Origin: Sphingomonas palustris
GTDB taxonomy: Bacteria; Pseudomonadota; Alphaproteobacteria; Sphingomonadales; Sphingomonadaceae
Length of the DNA: 64,000 nt
Reading direction: 5' to 3'
NCBI GenBank assembly: GCA_026225215.1
Contig: JAMFSI010000016.1
Coordinates: forward strand, 1-64,000
Shown here: positions 51,762-60,760 of the stretch, piece after piece
Numbering within the stretch: position 1 is the first letter of the stretch
Layout: each line of letters opens with the position of its first letter
The notes under the pieces: generated by a model
What the model was told of the DNA's origin: nothing
Database searches by the model: none
What the model saw: only the letters and a program-made list of their open reading frames with translations
Position numbers and translations under genes: made by a program

Positions 51762-53855
51762 CTATCGTTCATTTCCCTGCCTGAGCTTGTCCGGCGCAGG
51801 CTTGCCGACATCCTGGCGCGGCTTCCCCTTCGTCGTGCGTTGTTCGGCTGCGGTATCGCCAGCCAGCACCGGCCCACAAGCGGCCGCCTTGGCATTGCCG
51901 AGGTCGACAAAGGCGGCAAGCGTCGCAAAGGGGCTAAGCAACACGCCCGCCGCCACCGCGACCCCTGCCCGCGTCACCAATTGCTTGCTGATCGGCTGGA
52001 TGCCCGGCGCGGCGAGATAGCCATTAATGCCCACCGGCGATTGCAGCGAAAACAGGCTGAAGGTCTTCGATTTGGCGCGCACCGACATATCGAGCGCCTC
52101 GTCGCGGAAACTAAAGCCACCATTTCCGGTGATCACGCTCTTCTTGGTGTCGATCAGGATCGGGTCGGCCGCCGCGATGCCGCCGCGCACCGTAAAGGCG
52201 ACCACGCCGCAATTCATCTCCACCGGCGCCTTCAGCTTCTTCTGAAACATCTTCTGAACGAAGGTGCCGAGGTTCAGTTCGGATAGCTTGACGTTGCGCT
52301 CCCACAAAGTGCCCGTTGGTATCACCGCGACCATGCGCCCGCTCGAAGTGGCTAGGCTCCGCTCCAGACTCGCGCCATAGCCACGCATATGGATGCGGCC
52401 CGAAAGCGTGCCGGTGGTGCCGGAATCGGCAACGCCAAAACGCGCCAGTAATCTGCCCATCGGTGTGGGCGAGAGGCGGACATCATACTCGGTCAATGCT
52501 GGCGAGTGGCGGCCGTTAAGCAGCAAATCGGCGGTCAGAGTGCCGCCGGCGAGGCTGGCCCGCGCCGGATGAAGCCTTAGCTGCGAGTGATCGAGGATCA
52601 GCGTCACATCGATATTGCTGACCGGGAAGTCTTTCCCCCGGATTTCGCCGACGTGGTAATGAACATCGGCGTCGAAGGCGCCCAGCGATGACACCGGAAT
52701 CTCCGCATCGGGAATGATGCGGGGATGGCCGTTGACCGTCCGCACCGCGCCGCTGGTGCCCATGGCGTCAAGACGCTTCGGATCGTAGCCGATGAAGGGC
52801 CCGGCATCGAGGATATCGAGCGAGCGGGTCGTGAGATTGGCGGTCAGCTTGAGCCGCTCTTTCGGCATTGCGGCGGTCAGACGCCCGGCAAGGTCGCTGT
52901 CGCCGAATTCACCCGCCAGCCGGGTAAACTCCCACTGCGTGCCGGTGTAAGTGAGGTCCGACGTCAAATGATAGCGGCGGGTACGCACGGAGGTCACGCC
53001 GATGATATGGAAGAGATCGGCCATATCTTCGCCGCGCGCCGCGAAGCGCAGCTTGGCGCCGTCGAAACGCGTGGCGGCTGGCAGCGTGCCGGTCAGGTCG
53101 ATGATCGTGCGCGCGGCATCGGCGTGAAGCGCAAGACGAGTCCGCCCACCAGCAACCGCCTGATTGGGATTGAGCACGCCGCCGGAGAAAGTCAGCGGGT
53201 TATTGCGGAACATGCCGCTCCCGGAGAAACGGATTTCATTGTCGAAGTGAGTGTCTTGCGTGTGGACGGTGTCGATGCCGATACGGGCCATCAACTGCAT
53301 CAACGGATCGCGATATACCACTTTGGTACCGGTGATCGTCCCACGCTCGATATCGGGGAGTTGCATCGGCGCGCCGTGTTTGTCGGGATCGCCGAAGGTC
53401 CAGCTATTGTGCAAGTGATGCTTATCCCATTCCGCTGCCACCCGCGCAGAATTGAGATCGAGCCAGGCGATTTGCCGCTTGCCGAACAGCAGCGGCCAGG
53501 TGCGCAATTGCAAGGCGACGCGCTGAGCGGTGAAGAATTGCCGATCGTCAGCCCACGGCGGATTGGCTATGCTGATTTTCTCGGCGAGAAACGCAACGTT
53601 GAACGGCGCGAAATAGAGGTTGAAATCGCCGGCCACGGTCACCGGCCGCTGCAACTCCGACGAGGCGAATTTCTCGAACGGGTGCTTAAGGAAGCGGCCC
53701 TTGGTAACGTATAGGACCAGCCAGGCCACAAACAGCAGTATCAGGATTCCCGCCAGCAACCGACCGATGATCCGCAATGGCCCGGGCAGCGGTTGCTGCC
53801 GTGGTTCGGCGGTCGTGTCCTGCTCTACGGCGATGTCTGAAGTCAGTTGATCCAT
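51762..53855 (-). CDS. AsmA-family envelope protein
   Basis: A 697-residue protein of the AsmA/bridge-like lipid-transfer superfamily, anchored in the inner membrane and extending into the periplasm. One membrane helix (about 31-50, LLAGILILLFVAWLVLYVTK) is followed by the AsmA N-terminal segment (PFEKFASSELQRPVTVAGDFN, in parts) and a long beta-rich region with the AsmA C-terminal domain (about 430-640; TLSGRIHMRGYGASLERSLA, GGIAAADPILIDTKKS). Homologues are linked to outer-membrane lipid homeostasis. It is upstream of the receptor, separated by 409 nt. Confidence 0.85.
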   Translation of the reverse strand: MDQLTSDIAVEQDTTAEPRQQPLPGPLRIIGRLLAGILILLFVAWLVLYVTKGRFLKHPFEKFASSELQRPVTVAGDFNLYFAPFNVAFLAEKISIANPPWADDRQFFTAQRVALQLRTWPLLFGKRQIAWLDLNSARVAAEWDKHHLHNSWTFGDPDKHGAPMQLPDIERGTITGTKVVYRDPLMQLMARIGIDTVHTQDTHFDNEIRFSGSGMFRNNPLTFSGGVLNPNQAVAGGRTRLALHADAARTIIDLTGTLPAATRFDGAKLRFAARGEDMADLFHIIGVTSVRTRRYHLTSDLTYTGTQWEFTRLAGEFGDSDLAGRLTAAMPKERLKLTANLTTRSLDILDAGPFIGYDPKRLDAMGTSGAVRTVNGHPRIIPDAEIPVSSLGAFDADVHYHVGEIRGKDFPVSNIDVTLILDHSQLRLHPARASLAGGTLTADLLLNGRHSPALTEYDVRLSPTPMGRLLARFGVADSGTTGTLSGRIHMRGYGASLERSLATSSGRMVAVIPTGTLWERNVKLSELNLGTFVQKMFQKKLKAPVEMNCGVVAFTVRGGIAAADPILIDTKKSVITGNGGFSFRDEALDMSVRAKSKTFSLFSLQSPVGINGYLAAPGIQPISKQLVTRAGVAVAAGVLLSPFATLAAFVDLGNAKAAACGPVLAGDTAAEQRTTKGKPRQDVGKPAPDKLRQGNER

Positions 53856-53909
53856 TGTGGAGAAACGTCAGCTTGCGTGAAACGATCCCATGGCGGCACG
53901 TCGGCGGGC

Positions 53910-54878
53910 TCAGCCCAAGCCTTCCCTTTCGAGCGCCGGCTTCAGCTCTTTCTCGAAAAATCGCACGAATCCAGCTTGATCGGGTCCGATCCCCACCAGC
54001 ACGACATGATCGAACCCGGCCTTCACATGCTTGGCGATCGCCTCGACATGCTTGGCAACGTCCGGGCCAGTGGAGATTTCCACTGCCAACGCCTCGGGCG
54101 TAATCGCCTTCGTCGCCGCCTCGAACCCGGCGACCGTGGGCAACTCGCTGTTGACCGGCCAACCGAGCACGGAAAAACGGAAGCGCTCATGCGCAATGCG
54201 GCGTCCTTCCTCCTCCGTGGCGGCATAGCCCAGCGCGACTTCGGAGTAGCAGGGCCCCGAAATGTCGCCCATCTTGAACCCCTCGACCAGATCGGGCTTA
54301 GGCTCGGTAGCCATGATGCCATCGGCCTTTGCACGCGCTAGTTCGAGACCATGCGGGCCACTCACCCCCAGCACCACTGGAATCGGCTGCACTGGCACGT
54401 CATAGAGCTGGGCATGATCGACGGTAAAATGCTCGCCGAGATAGGTCTGCACCCCGCCCTGCCAAAGTCGGCGGCAGATATCGATGGCTTCGCCCAGCAT
54501 CGCATGACGTTCGGGGATCGACGGCCAACGCGCGCCGGTGACATGCTCATTGAGCCGCTCGCCCGCGCCCACCGCCAGCGTAAACCGATCATCGCTGAGC
54601 AATGCTATGGTGGCCGCAGCCTGGGCGATGATGGCGGGATGATAGCGAATGATCGGACAAGTCAGCCCGGTGGTGATCGCGATCGTCGAGGTAGCATGGG
54701 CGATCGCGCCGAGCACGCTCCAGGCGAAGGTCGCATGGCCCTGCGCCTCCAGCCAGGGATGAAAGTGATCGGAGATCGACACGAAATCGAAGCCCGCGGC
54801 CTCCGCCAGCACCGAGTTCTCGACCAGCGCCTTGGCGCCGTGCTCCTCACTCATCAGCTTATAGCCGAACCGAGTCAT
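53910..54878 (-). CDS. LLM-class F420-type oxidoreductase (TIGR03557/G6PDH-like)
   Basis: A 322-residue luciferase-like monooxygenase-fold protein starting at ATG 54878 (MTRFGYKLMSEEHGAKALVE). It resembles the F420-dependent glucose-6-phosphate dehydrogenase group: FVSISDHFHPWLEAQGHATF (about 34-53), ITTGLTCPIIRYHPAIIAQA, LAVGAGERLNEHVTG and VVLGVSGPHGLELARAKADG. The upstream part of the open frame is the antisense shadow of the next gene. The substrate is unknown. This is the second F420-type LLM gene in the window. Confidence 0.85.
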   Translation of the reverse strand: MTRFGYKLMSEEHGAKALVENSVLAEAAGFDFVSISDHFHPWLEAQGHATFAWSVLGAIAHATSTIAITTGLTCPIIRYHPAIIAQAAATIALLSDDRFTLAVGAGERLNEHVTGARWPSIPERHAMLGEAIDICRRLWQGGVQTYLGEHFTVDHAQLYDVPVQPIPVVLGVSGPHGLELARAKADGIMATEPKPDLVEGFKMGDISGPCYSEVALGYAATEEEGRRIAHERFRFSVLGWPVNSELPTVAGFEAATKAITPEALAVEISTGPDVAKHVEAIAKHVKAGFDHVVLVGIGPDQAGFVRFFEKELKPALEREGLG

Positions 54879-54976
54879 GATGTGCCCCGGGGTCAGCGGC
54901 GCCATAGCTCGGCGGCGGCGCGAGGTTTGAACAGCGAGGCTTAACAAGAAGATGCACCGAGCTTCTGCTTCAACCG

Positions 54977-55582
54977 TCAGGGGTGTTTGTCGCGCAACCC
55001 TCCGCCGATCGCTGCGGCAACGCAGGCGATGAAGGCTCCGATCAGCATCGAGACCGCGGTAAAAATCGCAAAGGCGGCAGCGGCCCTGCGCAGGGCATCG
55101 GCGCTCACTGCGGAAACCGCCGTACCCAGATCGACGTCTGGCGGCGTAGCGATGTTGCTCAAGGCTGAGACGACCACCGCCGTCGCCACCACCATGATCG
55201 TCGCCAGCCCCCAGCTCAGCAAGCCATGCGCTGTATCGCGAAACAACACTTCGTCGGTGTGCAGCCCAGGCCAGCGCACGCGCAACCGACCAGCCATGTA
55301 ACCACCCAACGCAGCCGACAGCCATTGCGTGACGATCAGCCAGATGCCGGCGCCGATCGTGAAGGTCGTTGGTGTAGCGCCCACGCCCGGCCAGGGCGAA
55401 GAAGCCGACAATCCGAAACCAGAGCCCAGGAACAGCAGGATCAGCGTGGTAGCCACGATCGTCACAGTTCCCGCCCAGATCGCGGGCCACGAAACCGCCG
55501 AGCCACCACTTTCGATCTGCGTGCCGGTTGGATAAAGTGCCGGGTCGTAGGAGTGAGGGGCTTGCAGGGTCATGTTCATCAC
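54977..55582 (-). CDS. Four-helix membrane protein of unknown function
   Basis: A 201-residue protein with a polar N-terminus (SYDPALYPTGTQIESGGSAVSW) and four hydrophobic helices (about 33-55, 73-98, 118-142, 165-193). Gly-rich segments GGYMAGRLRVRWPGLHTDEVLFRD (in parts) between helices 2 and 3 recur in a group of uncharacterised sphingomonad/rhizobial membrane proteins. I do not recognise a function. Transcribed with the LLM gene 98 nt downstream, and divergent from the sulfotransferase gene over 257 nt that hold no clear motif. Confidence 0.7.
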   Translation of the reverse strand: MMNMTLQAPHSYDPALYPTGTQIESGGSAVSWPAIWAGTVTIVATTLILLFLGSGFGLSASSPWPGVGATPTTFTIGAGIWLIVTQWLSAALGGYMAGRLRVRWPGLHTDEVLFRDTAHGLLSWGLATIMVVATAVVVSALSNIATPPDVDLGTAVSAVSADALRRAAAAFAIFTAVSMLIGAFIACVAAAIGGGLRDKHP

Positions 55583-55839
55583 CAGGAAAGAGCAAGAGCG
55601 GGACGGCTGGGAGCGGCAAGCCGGACATCCACAGCAGAATGCGTTCCGCGATCACGGCCCGGTTCGGAGGACCTGACTGGCGATAGAATGCGTTACATCT
55701 GAATTGGTTCCGGTGATCGCCGTGCCGCCACAGGATGGCTCGCCTCGGCCGCGATTCCGTAAGAAGCAATAATGCCAGCGCTCTCCCGTCATTGACAGAC
55801 AACCTCTACCAATCCCACCCTTGCCGGCGGGAGAGCCGA

Positions 55840-57009
55840 ATGAGCCAAGGACAATTGCTGTCGCTAGAGGATATTATTCGGCTCTCCGAGCGGGAGAGCG
55901 GGGCTTATGGATTGCTCGACGCCGGCCTGCGGGACCGGGTCGCGACGATGGTGGACTGGATCAATGAGCGTGGGCCTTACCAGCCCGAGCAAGTCCGCGC
56001 GATGCAGGCTCAGTTCCAGCGTCTGCTCACCACCCGGCTGCGTCTGGCCCAGGATCGGCAGCGCTTCCCGGCGATCGCTCAGGAACGGATCGAGCGCCCG
56101 GTATTCATCATCGGTTTTGCCCGATCGGGAACGACATTGCTTCACTCGCTGCTGGCCGAAGACCCCGACGTCCTCAAACCGCAGTCGTGGCACATGTACA
56201 CCCCCTCACCGCCGCCCGGCGTCGGACCGGTCGCTTCCGGGCGCATCGCTTATGCCCAGCGCCAGGTCGAGGCGTGGATGGATTTCTGTCCGGCCCAGCA
56301 GATGATGCATCCCTATATCGACAAGGGCGCCCATCAGTTGATCGAGGACGAGGAACTCTTCACGCTCGATTTCCGCAACGCCTACCCTTATCATTTCTAT
56401 CGGGTGCCGACGCTCGACAGCATGGGCACGCTGAAATCGGACCAGGTCGCCGCATTCGGCTTCCACCGCGAACTGCTGCAGCACCTCCAATGGAACACCG
56501 GCAGGAGCCGCTGGGTATGCAAAGGCCCGAGCGCGCAGCTCAATCTCGACGCTTTGTTTGCGGTCTATCCCGATGCGCTATGTGTCTGGCCGCACCGTCC
56601 GCTGGGCGAAATCTACGCGTCCCACGTATCGCTGCGCGCGGCGATCTACGACACCATCGCCGGCAAGCCGAGAGACTGGTCGAGCCAGGCGCGAGGCCAT
56701 GTCGAAGGGATGAAAGCCGCCATCGACCGGCTGATCGCCAGCGACCTCATCGACGATCCGCGTATCCTCCATCTCGATTTCCGCGAGATCGCCGGCGATC
56801 CGCAAGCTGCCGTGCGCAAGGTCTATGAGCGACAGGGGCGCGAATATTCCGCCGCGATGGCGGGCCGGGTGACGAGCTGGCTCGCCGATCCCGAAAATGC
56901 CGCCGACCGCTTCGGTCGCTATGCCTATAGCTATGAGGCACTGGGGCTTGATCGGGCCTGGGTGGAAGAACTTTTCGTCGATTACAGCCGGCGCTTCGGG
57001 CTGGCTTAG
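55840..57009 (+). CDS. Sulfotransferase family protein
   Basis: Likely PAPS-dependent sulfotransferase (Sulfotransfer_3 group). The start at ATG 55840 (MSQGQLLSLEDIIRLSE) has GCGGGAGAG upstream; 389 residues. The 5'-phosphosulfate loop RPVFIIGFARSGTTLLHSLL (about 86-105) and the 3'-phosphate motif CVWPHRPLGEIYASHVSL (about 247-264) are clear, with HPYIDKGAHQLIEDEEL between them. Catalytic base not certain. The DUF1214 gene starts 10 nt after its stop, so the two are probably translated together. Substrate unknown. Confidence 0.85.
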   Translation: MSQGQLLSLEDIIRLSERESGAYGLLDAGLRDRVATMVDWINERGPYQPEQVRAMQAQFQRLLTTRLRLAQDRQRFPAIAQERIERPVFIIGFARSGTTLLHSLLAEDPDVLKPQSWHMYTPSPPPGVGPVASGRIAYAQRQVEAWMDFCPAQQMMHPYIDKGAHQLIEDEELFTLDFRNAYPYHFYRVPTLDSMGTLKSDQVAAFGFHRELLQHLQWNTGRSRWVCKGPSAQLNLDALFAVYPDALCVWPHRPLGEIYASHVSLRAAIYDTIAGKPRDWSSQARGHVEGMKAAIDRLIASDLIDDPRILHLDFREIAGDPQAAVRKVYERQGREYSAAMAGRVTSWLADPENAADRFGRYAYSYEALGLDRAWVEELFVDYSRRFGLA

Positions 57010-57019
57010 GGAGATGACC

Positions 57020-58267
57020 ATGCCGCTCAATCCCCTCGCCACCGCAAGCCAGCGCGAAGTGGAGGATCGCGCGCTGGCGCTGCTTCAGCGCCCCGAACTG
57101 GAGCGCGCGCGCACCATCGCCACCCTGCTGTGGCAAAACGTGGCCGCGTGGCCGTCGCGCGATCAGGCGGATCGCTTCGCCAATATGATCGATGAATATC
57201 TGTTCCACCACGCCATGCGCGCGGCGAACGGCGACGCCAATTTCCCGCTTGTAGCCAGTTTCATGAAGCCGCCGCACCATTGGTTCGGCCGCGCGGTGCC
57301 GGGTTCGCGCTGGGCAGGCGACAGCCCCGATTTCATTTACCGCACCATCCCGATCGCGCATGGCGGGCGTTATGAAATTCGCGGGACTGCGACTTGCGCG
57401 GTGCCACCGACGGTGAATTATTCGCTGATGGCCGACAACACTGCCGCGCCCGTCACGCTTGCCCTGCTCGACAGCCTGGCGATGGACATCGCTGCCGATG
57501 GCAGTTTTATCATCACCGTCGATGAAACCCCCACCGAAGGCCGCCGCAACCATATTCAGACCAGGCCCGGCGCGGAATTCCTGATGTGCCGCGACGCGCT
57601 CGGCGATTGGCTAACCCAATCGGCCAATACGCTGACCGTCACCCGCCTCAATCCCGATGGCGGCCCAAAAGATGAAGCGGATATGGCCCGCCACGCTGCA
57701 AAAATTGCCATTGATGGCCTTTATTACACCTATTACTGCACCCAATCGGGCGCGGGACAAGCGCCGAATGATATCCGTCCGCCGATGTCCTCGGGGGCGT
57801 TTGGCGGCATGGCGACGCAGTGGGGCACCAAGGGCAACATCTGCCTGGAAGACGACGCTGCGATTATTATCCGCTGCAACGCCGCTGGCGCAGCTTTCCG
57901 TAATCTAACCCTGACCGACGCCTTTCACATGTCGATCGAATATTGGCGGCGGACGTCGAGCCTCAACATGCTGCAGATGGCGCCGGATGAGGATGGCGAC
58001 TTCACTTTCGTCATCGCCCACCGTGATCCAGGCGTGCATAACTGGCTCGATACCGGCGGGCTGAAGCGGACGATCTTTGGCCAACGCTGGCAAGCGTTTC
58101 CGCCCGAAGGATCGGGTATTGCCCCGTGGATGACCGCGCGGCTGGTCCGATTTGCCGATCTCAAACGTGAATTGTCGGACGGCGTGCAGCAGATCGATGC
58201 AGAGGGACGCCAGGAGCAGCTCAAGTTGCGCCAGGCCGGTTTCCTCCGGCGATATGTCGATAACTAG
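57020..58267 (+). CDS. DUF1214 domain protein paired with the sulfotransferase
   Basis: A 415-residue protein. GGAG at 57009-57012 favours ATG 57020 (MPLNPLATASQREVED); ATG 57014 is too near the ribosome site. The N-terminal helical part (1-80) is followed by beta-rich DUF1214-type domain (about 100-410; HGGRYEIRGTATCAVPPTVN, FIITVDETPTEGRRNHIQTR, in parts), with a C-terminal Tyr/Asp tail. The start codon is 10 nt from the sulfotransferase stop. DUF1214 proteins have no known biochemistry; the pairing implies a shared substrate. Confidence 0.8.
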   Translation: MPLNPLATASQREVEDRALALLQRPELERARTIATLLWQNVAAWPSRDQADRFANMIDEYLFHHAMRAANGDANFPLVASFMKPPHHWFGRAVPGSRWAGDSPDFIYRTIPIAHGGRYEIRGTATCAVPPTVNYSLMADNTAAPVTLALLDSLAMDIAADGSFIITVDETPTEGRRNHIQTRPGAEFLMCRDALGDWLTQSANTLTVTRLNPDGGPKDEADMARHAAKIAIDGLYYTYYCTQSGAGQAPNDIRPPMSSGAFGGMATQWGTKGNICLEDDAAIIIRCNAAGAAFRNLTLTDAFHMSIEYWRRTSSLNMLQMAPDEDGDFTFVIAHRDPGVHNWLDTGGLKRTIFGQRWQAFPPEGSGIAPWMTARLVRFADLKRELSDGVQQIDAEGRQEQLKLRQAGFLRRYVDN

Positions 58268-58350
58268 GCGCGGTCGATCACCATGGTTGCGGCAATCGGT
58301 TACAAACTGCCCGCTTGAGAAGAGGCCGCGCAATCTGTACGCGCGGGCCA

Positions 58351-59136
58351 ATGTATGCGCAGGAGTCACAGCCTGAGGGCTATCTGAGCCATCCCTCCTG
58401 GCGCAATCGGCTGGCGTCCCTGTTGCTCGCGCTGGCCACCACCGTCCTGATCGCCTTGCTGATGCTGGCGATGGGCGCCTTCAGCCTCACCGATAAAAGC
58501 AAAACCTCCCAGCTCGTGGCCGTGGAACTGCCTCAGCAATCGGGCGCCAAGTCGCAGCATGTCAAAGCCACCGTCAAGCAGGCCGCTTCGGCACCGCACT
58601 CGGTGCAACCGCCGACCCCGCATCAGGCGGTGATCAAGCCGCCGGTTCCGGTCACGCCGCTGCTGCACATGTCGCATGAAGAATTTGCCGCCACCGATAT
58701 TTCCAAACTGCCGAACCATGCGCAGGATAGCGGCAGCGGTACCGCCGCCACCGGCAACAGTTCCTCGTCTTATGGGCCTGGTGACGGACCAGGCGGTGTG
58801 CACCTTTTCAACGCCGAATGGTATCGCGAACCGACTCATGCCGAATTGGCGACATATCTCGCCGATACCAATGGCGAGGGCGATTGGGCGACGATCGCTT
58901 GCAAGACGATCGAAAATTATCACGTCGAAAATTGCCAGGAACTCGACGAATCGCCGCCCGGTTCGGGGCTGGCGCGCGCGTTGCGGCGGGCAGCCTGGCA
59001 ATTCCTGGTGCGGCCGCCGCGCGTCGATGGGCATGTCATGGTCGGCGCCTGGGTCCGGATCAAATTCACTTTCACCAAAATACGAAGTAGCGAACCGGCA
59101 GTCGAACCTCTGACGGGCGCCGACAACGGGCCCTGA
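58351..59136 (+). CDS. TonB-like envelope protein
   Basis: A 261-residue single-pass protein, starting at ATG 58351 (MYAQESQPEGYLSHPSW). A membrane helix (about 22-47, SLLLALATTVLIALLMLAMGA), a Pro/Lys/His-rich periplasmic spacer (about 60-130: QPPTPHQAVIKPPVPVTPL) and a Gly/Ser-rich stretch lead to a C-terminal domain (about 155-245) whose last strand GHVMVGAWVRIKFTF resembles TonB C-terminal domains. So it may be an energy transducer, though ExbB/ExbD are not near. Alternative: an unrelated Pro-rich envelope protein. Confidence 0.65.
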   Translation: MYAQESQPEGYLSHPSWRNRLASLLLALATTVLIALLMLAMGAFSLTDKSKTSQLVAVELPQQSGAKSQHVKATVKQAASAPHSVQPPTPHQAVIKPPVPVTPLLHMSHEEFAATDISKLPNHAQDSGSGTAATGNSSSSYGPGDGPGGVHLFNAEWYREPTHAELATYLADTNGEGDWATIACKTIENYHVENCQELDESPPGSGLARALRRAAWQFLVRPPRVDGHVMVGAWVRIKFTFTKIRSSEPAVEPLTGADNGP

Positions 59137-59234
59137 AGCAGGCACTCGCATGGTACAATAGCCATTGCCTGCGGAAATTCAGCGGTTTACCATCCTCGCT
59201 CTCCCGATTTACCGGGTGCCACGATCGAGCCCGG

Positions 59235-60278
59235 ATGATGCCAAGCACTACCGCTGAAACCCCGGTCCGACCGGTCGTCGCCCAGAAGCCAAAAGGCGCG
59301 CCGAAATCCGCTCGTCTTCCCGGACTGGAAGCGCTCCGCTGGGTGGCGGCGATTTGCGTTTTGCTTTACCATACCCCGGTGATCTTCGGAAGCAGACCCT
59401 ATGTCTTCGCCAAGGGCTATCTCGGCGTGGACTTGTTCTTCATCCTTAGCGGCTATGTCATGGCGCGCAGCTTCGAAAGCAAACCTGCGACCGCACAGGC
59501 CGCCGGGAAATTCATCCTCGATCGCTATTTGCGGATGTTGCCGATCATGGCACTGGGCGGCGTGATTGGCTTGCCGCTTCTATGGTATCGGGTCCACGAT
59601 GCTGGGCAATTCGCGGCCATCGCGCTCGCCAATCTGCTGCTGTTGCCAGTGTCGTTCCAACGCGAAGCCTTTCCGTTGAACGTACCGGCTTGGACGATCA
59701 TCTACATCCTGCTGGGGAATTTGCTGCATCGGCTGGTATTTTCCCGGCTACGCGGCATATCGCTGGTGCTAGCGATTACCGTCAGTATGATGGTTGCGGG
59801 CTGGGCGGCGGCGCTTGCCGGCAGCCTCAACGTCGGCGCTCGGCCCGAGACCATGTTACTGGCGCTGCCCCGACTGCTGCTTGGCTATCTGATCGGCATT
59901 GGGCTTCGCCAAAGCTGGGGCGATGCGCCGCCGATCACCGTGCCGCCACTACTCGGACTGGTGGCAATGCCGCTGCTATTGGCGGCAGCGTGGTGGTATG
60001 GCGTGACGTCATGGCTGTTCGACATGGCCTTCGTCGTTGTCGCCTGCCCATTGATCATCGCCGGCGCCATGCAATTGCAAACCGGCGCCCGTTTGGCAAT
60101 TTTTGCAGGGGCGTGGTCCTTTCCGCTCTACGCGATCCATTTTCCGCTACTTATCCGTCTGCGCAATAACGGCTGGGTCGCCTGGCAGGCAGCAGCCATA
60201 GCCCTTACCCTTTCAGCTCTGGCGACGTGGTTGGAAATGGTCATAAGGCAAAAATTGAAGCCGGCAGCTGGCGCGTGA
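59235..60278 (+). CDS. Acyltransferase family 3 membrane protein
   Basis: A 347-residue inner-membrane O-acyltransferase of the OafA/NodX type. About ten hydrophobic helices are seen. The N-terminal motif LPGLEALRWVAAICVLLYHT (about 30-49) has the Arg and the catalytic-type His, followed by FAKGYLGVDLFFILSGYVMA (about 55-74), a family hallmark. Such proteins modify sugars or lipids with acetyl or other acyl groups; the acceptor is not known. Single gene by spacing. Confidence 0.88.
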   Translation: MMPSTTAETPVRPVVAQKPKGAPKSARLPGLEALRWVAAICVLLYHTPVIFGSRPYVFAKGYLGVDLFFILSGYVMARSFESKPATAQAAGKFILDRYLRMLPIMALGGVIGLPLLWYRVHDAGQFAAIALANLLLLPVSFQREAFPLNVPAWTIIYILLGNLLHRLVFSRLRGISLVLAITVSMMVAGWAAALAGSLNVGARPETMLLALPRLLLGYLIGIGLRQSWGDAPPITVPPLLGLVAMPLLLAAAWWYGVTSWLFDMAFVVVACPLIIAGAMQLQTGARLAIFAGAWSFPLYAIHFPLLIRLRNNGWVAWQAAAIALTLSALATWLEMVIRQKLKPAAGA

Positions 60279-60337
60279 TGATTGTCGGCAGAAGCGTGTT
60301 TCATTAGCATCACCCATCCTGAAGGACTTCCCCACCT

Positions 60338-60760
60338 ATGGCCCGATTTTGCATCGTTGAAGCGCGCTTTTACGACCACATCAACGATATGCTGGTCGCA
60401 GGCGCGAAAGCTGCATTGAAGGCTGCGGGACATCAGGCGGACGTCCTCACAGTCCCCGGCGCGCTGGAGATTCCGGGAGCAATTTCACTCGCCGAAGCCA
60501 GCGGCGATTATGACGGCTTCGTCGCGATCGGCGTGGTGATTCGCGGTGAAACCTACCATTTCGAGATTGTCGCTGGCGAAAGCGCGCGAGGCATCATGGC
60601 CCTGACCATGGACGGCATCGCCATCGGCAACGGCATACTGACGGTCGAAAACGAAGCACAGGCGCTGGTCCGTGCCGATCCCCGGCAGAAAGACAAGGGC
60701 GGCGAGGCAGCCAAGGCGGCCATCACGCTGCTCAGTTTGAAGGAGAAGTTCGGTGGCTGA
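60338..60760 (+). CDS. ribH: 6,7-dimethyl-8-ribityllumazine synthase
   Basis: Condenses 5-amino-6-ribitylaminouracil with dihydroxybutanone phosphate in riboflavin synthesis. The 140-residue length is normal. Seen: [19 protein letters not shown] (substrate-binding N-terminus), [37 protein letters not shown] (the His of the active site) and [18 protein letters not shown]. The other rib genes are not adjacent; it is followed with an 8-nt overlap by an aldo/keto reductase. Confidence 0.95.
   Translation: MARFCIVEARFYDHINDMLVAGAKAALKAAGHQADVLTVPGALEIPGAISLAEASGDYDGFVAIGVVIRGETYHFEIVAGESARGIMALTMDGIAIGNGILTVENEAQALVRADPRQKDKGGEAAKAAITLLSLKEKFGG

Noticed and set aside
51596..51784. A 62-codon plus-strand frame in the gap upstream of the receptor
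   Set aside because: No ribosome site and no recognisable protein features; it overlaps the asmA end.
52725..53714. A 329-codon plus-strand frame antisense to asmA
   Set aside because: Shadow composition, no ribosome site, and the minus strand has a clear AsmA protein.
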